This document shows positions 6,711 to 9,093 of a stretch of DNA of 9,093 nucleotides, one piece after another. Within the stretch, counting starts at the first letter, position 1, and the number at the start of each line of letters is the position of its first letter. A model generated the notes under the pieces. The model had not been told where the DNA came from, did no database searches, and worked only from the letters and a program-made list of their open reading frames with translations. Origin of the DNA: Anaerolineales bacterium (GTDB lineage Bacteria; Chloroflexota; Anaerolineae; 4572-78; NAK82); NCBI GenBank assembly GCA_024643945.1, contig JAHELX010000227.1:1-9093 (forward strand). Reading direction: 5' to 3'. The position numbers and the translations under genes are program-made.

Positions 6711-7472
6711 ATGATTTACCCACCTATCTTAGACTCATTGGATGTTGATAGAAATTTGCCGGTCCCCCTCTACTATCAACTCAGAGAGGCTTTGTTGACG
6801 CTTATCAAAGAAGGTCAGCTCAAGGAAGGGGATCTCGTCCCAACCGAGCGAGAACTCGGTGAGAAATTCCAGGTGAGCCGGATTACCGTCCGCCGAGCCA
6901 TTGACGAGCTGGTGCGGAAAGGATACCTCGTTACTTACCAGGGCAAAGGGACATTTGTGGCCCGGCCAAAGATTCAACGCCACATGACTCAAATGAAGAG
7001 CTTTTCCGAAGAGATGGCTGAGGAAGGCCACCGCCCTGGCTCTCGTTTGTTGTCTGTGCGACATGAAAGGGCAGTCGGATATTTGGCCTCGGCCCTGAAC
7101 GTTACCGAAGAGACCTGGATTTGGGTGGTTGAGCGGCTACGGCTGGCCGACGACGAACCTATCTGCATATCCTCTGCCTATTTAAACCTGCCCCCCGACG
7201 TGTCCTTGACCCCAGCCGAGCTTCAGCAACAAGTGTCTTTGTGGTCAATCCTGGAAAAGAAAGGGATTTTCTTATCAACCTCCGAGGAGACGATTCAAGC
7301 TGCCGCTGCTGGCGAAAGAGAAGCAAATCTCCTCGAAGTGGAAGTGGGGTCCCCTCTGTTGCTGGTCGAGGGTGTCGTGTACTCGGACCAAGGCGTTCCC
7401 ATCGAGTATCACCAGATTTTTAACCGAGGTGACCGCTATACCTACTCAGTTCGCACCGTACGTTCGTCCTGA
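6711..7472 (+). CDS. GntR-family (HutC subfamily) transcriptional regulator with UTRA domain
   Basis: This is a cytoplasmic DNA-binding protein, most likely a repressor released by a small ligand. In the 253-residue product the winged helix-turn-helix covers about 18-86. It includes PLYYQLREAL, PTERELGEKFQVSRITVRRAIDEL (with the recognition helix near 56-67) and the wing GYLVTYQGKGTFVA. The UTRA effector domain covers about 105-248. Length is typical of HutC members. The ATG at 6711 has AGGAAG 10 nt upstream; an ATG at 6701 is out of frame. The gene opens the rightward operon and is followed after 23 nt by the dehydrogenase gene. It sits beside the symmetric control region, so it probably controls both operons and itself. 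UTRA ligands in known members are often sugar phosphates, amino sugars or histidine-pathway acids; the ligand here is unknown. Confidence 0.95.
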   Translation: MIYPPILDSLDVDRNLPVPLYYQLREALLTLIKEGQLKEGDLVPTERELGEKFQVSRITVRRAIDELVRKGYLVTYQGKGTFVARPKIQRHMTQMKSFSEEMAEEGHRPGSRLLSVRHERAVGYLASALNVTEETWIWVVERLRLADDEPICISSAYLNLPPDVSLTPAELQQQVSLWSILEKKGIFLSTSEETIQAAAAGEREANLLEVEVGSPLLLVEGVVYSDQGVPIEYHQIFNRGDRYTYSVRTVRSS

Positions 7473-7495
7473 CTCGCTACTCTATAAGGAGCCCT

Positions 7496-8581
7496 ATGAG
7501 CAGTTCCTCTGAGATCTTTGCCCCTGATTCCTTGCCGGCCACTGCCGGCCACGCCGTCTCGATGCGGGCGATGTGGCTGCTGGAGCCAGGCCGCTTCGAG
7601 TTAAGGCATCAGCCTGTGTACGAGGTCGGACCTGAAGAGGTTCTGATTCAGATTGCATACTGCGGTATTTGCCCGTGGGATGTGCGCGTCTATGCCGGCA
7701 AAAAAAGTGTGCCGCTGCCCCGCATTATGGGGCATGAAGCCAGTGGACGAATTGTCAGGGTAGGCGAAGCTGTCAGGCATCTTGAAATCGGCCAACGTGT
7801 CATGGCCGACTTTATCGTCAAATGCGGGGTCTGCACCAACTGCCGACAAGGGCGATCTAATCGCTGTTTGTATCCCCGCTTCCCCAACGGCGCCTATGCA
7901 GATTTTGCTGTCCTCCCTTATCGAAACATCCACCCGATCCAACGCGAGACGACGAACTTCAAAGCGGCCGCCTTTACAGAACCCCTCTCATGTGTGCTGC
8001 GCGGGCAAAAAATGCTCAAGCCGGTACCAGGCGAGATACAACTCGTGATAGGCGCTGGTCCCATTGGCTTGATGCACCTGCAAATTGCCAAGCTCTTTGG
8101 CGCGCACGTCATCATAGCCGATTTGATTCAGGGACGCCTTGAACTGGCCCGGCAATTGGGGGCCTATGCCGTCTGCGATAATTCCAAAGAAAACCTGAAG
8201 GACACCGTGATGCATGCAACCAGCGGCCGTGGCGCTGACATGGCTGTGGTTACTGTGGGCCTCTCGCCGGTTGTCACCCAGGCCGCACAATGCCTTGGGG
8301 AGGGGGGACGACTGAATATATTTGCTGGTATCTACCCTGAGACTCCGCTAGAAATTGATCCCAATCTGATTCATTACAAAGAGTTGGCCATAACCGGCTC
8401 GGCGGACTCTACTCCGGAGGATATGCACGCCGCATTGGGCTACATTGAGGCAGGCCATGTAGAAGTCGAAAGGCTTATCTCACATCATTTGCACCTGGAG
8501 AAGCTGGCCGAGGGCTTCGAGATGGTCCTTAACCGACAAGGCCTCAAGGTAATGGCTGAGGTTGGGGGGGAATCGATCTAA
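7496..8581 (+). CDS. Zinc-dependent medium-chain alcohol/polyol dehydrogenase
   Basis: The family oxidises an alcohol or polyol to an aldehyde or ketone with NAD(P). In the 361-residue product the GroES-like catalytic domain has likely zinc ligands C59, H80 and E81 (GHE), plus E162 (TEPLSCVL). Structural zinc ligands are C110, C113, C116 and C124. The Rossmann motif GAGPIG lies at 186-191, and D209 at the end of the next strand favours NAD over NADP. The usual G-S/T after the catalytic cysteine is P60-W61, an unusual change. About 22 N-terminal residues precede the usual family start (MRAMWLLEPG). AAGGAG at 7486-7491 with a short 4-nt spacer supports the ATG at 7496, though M23 or M26 are possible. 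The stop overlaps the kinase start by one base, so the two are probably translated together. Sorbitol/threonine dehydrogenase-like proteins are the nearest general class; substrate unknown. Confidence 0.93.
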   Translation: MSSSSEIFAPDSLPATAGHAVSMRAMWLLEPGRFELRHQPVYEVGPEEVLIQIAYCGICPWDVRVYAGKKSVPLPRIMGHEASGRIVRVGEAVRHLEIGQRVMADFIVKCGVCTNCRQGRSNRCLYPRFPNGAYADFAVLPYRNIHPIQRETTNFKAAAFTEPLSCVLRGQKMLKPVPGEIQLVIGAGPIGLMHLQIAKLFGAHVIIADLIQGRLELARQLGAYAVCDNSKENLKDTVMHATSGRGADMAVVTVGLSPVVTQAAQCLGEGGRLNIFAGIYPETPLEIDPNLIHYKELAITGSADSTPEDMHAALGYIEAGHVEVERLISHHLHLEKLAEGFEMVLNRQGLKVMAEVGGESI

Positions 8582-9093
8582 TGATCCTGGTAGCTCCCAC
8601 CATTTTGGCAATTGACGTCGGGACCTCCTCGCTTAAGGCAGTACTATACGACACTCATGGGAGCGTTATTGGCTCAGCCACCCAACGCTATGCGTATCGC
8701 TCGGAGCAACCCGGCTGGGCTGAAAGCGACCCCGAGGATTGGTGGGAGGCACTCAAAGCTGCCTTGGCCGATCTACACACACAAGGATTTGCCCTCGCCG
8801 AACTTGAAGCCATCTCGTTCACAGGTCAGATGCATACGGCCGTCCTGTTGGATGATGCAGGTCAGGTGCTCAAGCCTGCCATCCTCTGGCTAGACCGCCG
8901 GGCCGCAGCCGAAACCGAAGAGCTTTGCGCCCAACTCCAGTTACCTCCCTATCAAATCAACAGCACCTATACTCTGCCCAAGCTGCTCTGGCTCAAACGG
9001 AACAAGCCCCATGTCATGGCAAGAGTCCGTACCATCTTGTGGCCCAAGGATTATCTGCGCTATCGCCTGACAGGGGTTGTTTGCACCGATATG
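8581..9093 (+). CDS. FGGY-family carbohydrate kinase (xylulokinase-like), 5' part
   Basis: This ATP-dependent sugar or polyol kinase runs off the right edge after 171 codons, roughly a third of the usual 480-520. The reading frame is open throughout. The N-terminal FGGY domain shows the phosphate-binding strand AIDVGTSSLK (10-19), GWAESDPEDWW (45-55), FTGQMH (80-85), AILWLDRRA (100-108), LPKLLWLK (132-139) and the WPKDYLRYRLTG block (154-165). Xylulokinases usually read QMHG and LWNDGR at two of these sites, whereas here it is QMHT and LWLDRR. The name xylulokinase is therefore not secure, and ribulo-, glucono- or other FGGY substrates are possible. Its ATG shares one base with the dehydrogenase TAA, a coupled arrangement. 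The dehydrogenase may make the ketose that this enzyme phosphorylates (inference). The ATP-binding C-terminal domain is outside the window. Confidence 0.92.
   Translation, partial: MILVAPTILAIDVGTSSLKAVLYDTHGSVIGSATQRYAYRSEQPGWAESDPEDWWEALKAALADLHTQGFALAELEAISFTGQMHTAVLLDDAGQVLKPAILWLDRRAAAETEELCAQLQLPPYQINSTYTLPKLLWLKRNKPHVMARVRTILWPKDYLRYRLTGVVCTDM

Noticed and set aside
8612..8893. Plus-strand reading frame of 93 codons inside the kinase gene.
   Set aside because: It is a frame shadow of the FGGY kinase, whose own frame is open from 8581 to the edge with clear family motifs.

Overview
The window looks like part of a catabolic locus from an anaerobic bacterium. The anaerobic inference rests on a tungsten-type aldehyde:ferredoxin oxidoreductase and a corrinoid methyl-carrier protein in one operon. 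Moderate base composition, AGGAG-type ribosome binding sites and a near-consensus sigma70-type promoter pair fit a bacterium. The phylum cannot be fixed from the sequence; Chloroflexota or a clostridial-type Firmicute are guesses only.

Layout: two divergent operons leave one control region at about 6546-6681. The leftward operon (minus strand) reads: FAD subunit, 2Fe-2S subunit and molybdopterin subunit of a xanthine dehydrogenase-family hydroxylase, then an aldehyde:ferredoxin oxidoreductase, a corrinoid protein, and the first five codons of another gene cut by the left edge. Gaps between the genes are 38, 1, 21, 40 and 70 nt. The rightward operon (plus strand) reads: a GntR/HutC-type repressor with a UTRA ligand domain, a zinc-dependent medium-chain alcohol dehydrogenase, and an FGGY carbohydrate kinase cut by the right edge. 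Genes fill nearly the whole window and the only long non-coding stretch is the control region. I see no RNA gene, insertion sequence, CRISPR array or convincing terminator.

The most striking element is the control region. It is a near-perfect 136-bp palindrome carrying two mirror-image promoters, each with TTGACA, a 17-bp spacer and an extended -10 TGTTATATT. Each start region is followed by the same perfect 12-bp palindrome TTGTTATAACAA. The two operons therefore have almost identical promoters, operators and transcript starts, and probably answer together to the GntR protein encoded beside them.

Working together (inference): the dehydrogenase and kinase suggest entry of a polyol, sugar or other alcohol. 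The two metal-pterin oxidoreductases would oxidise an aldehyde to an acid and hydroxylate a carbon centre. The corrinoid protein would accept a methyl group from a methylated substrate through a methyltransferase that may begin at the left edge. The actual substrate cannot be read from this window.
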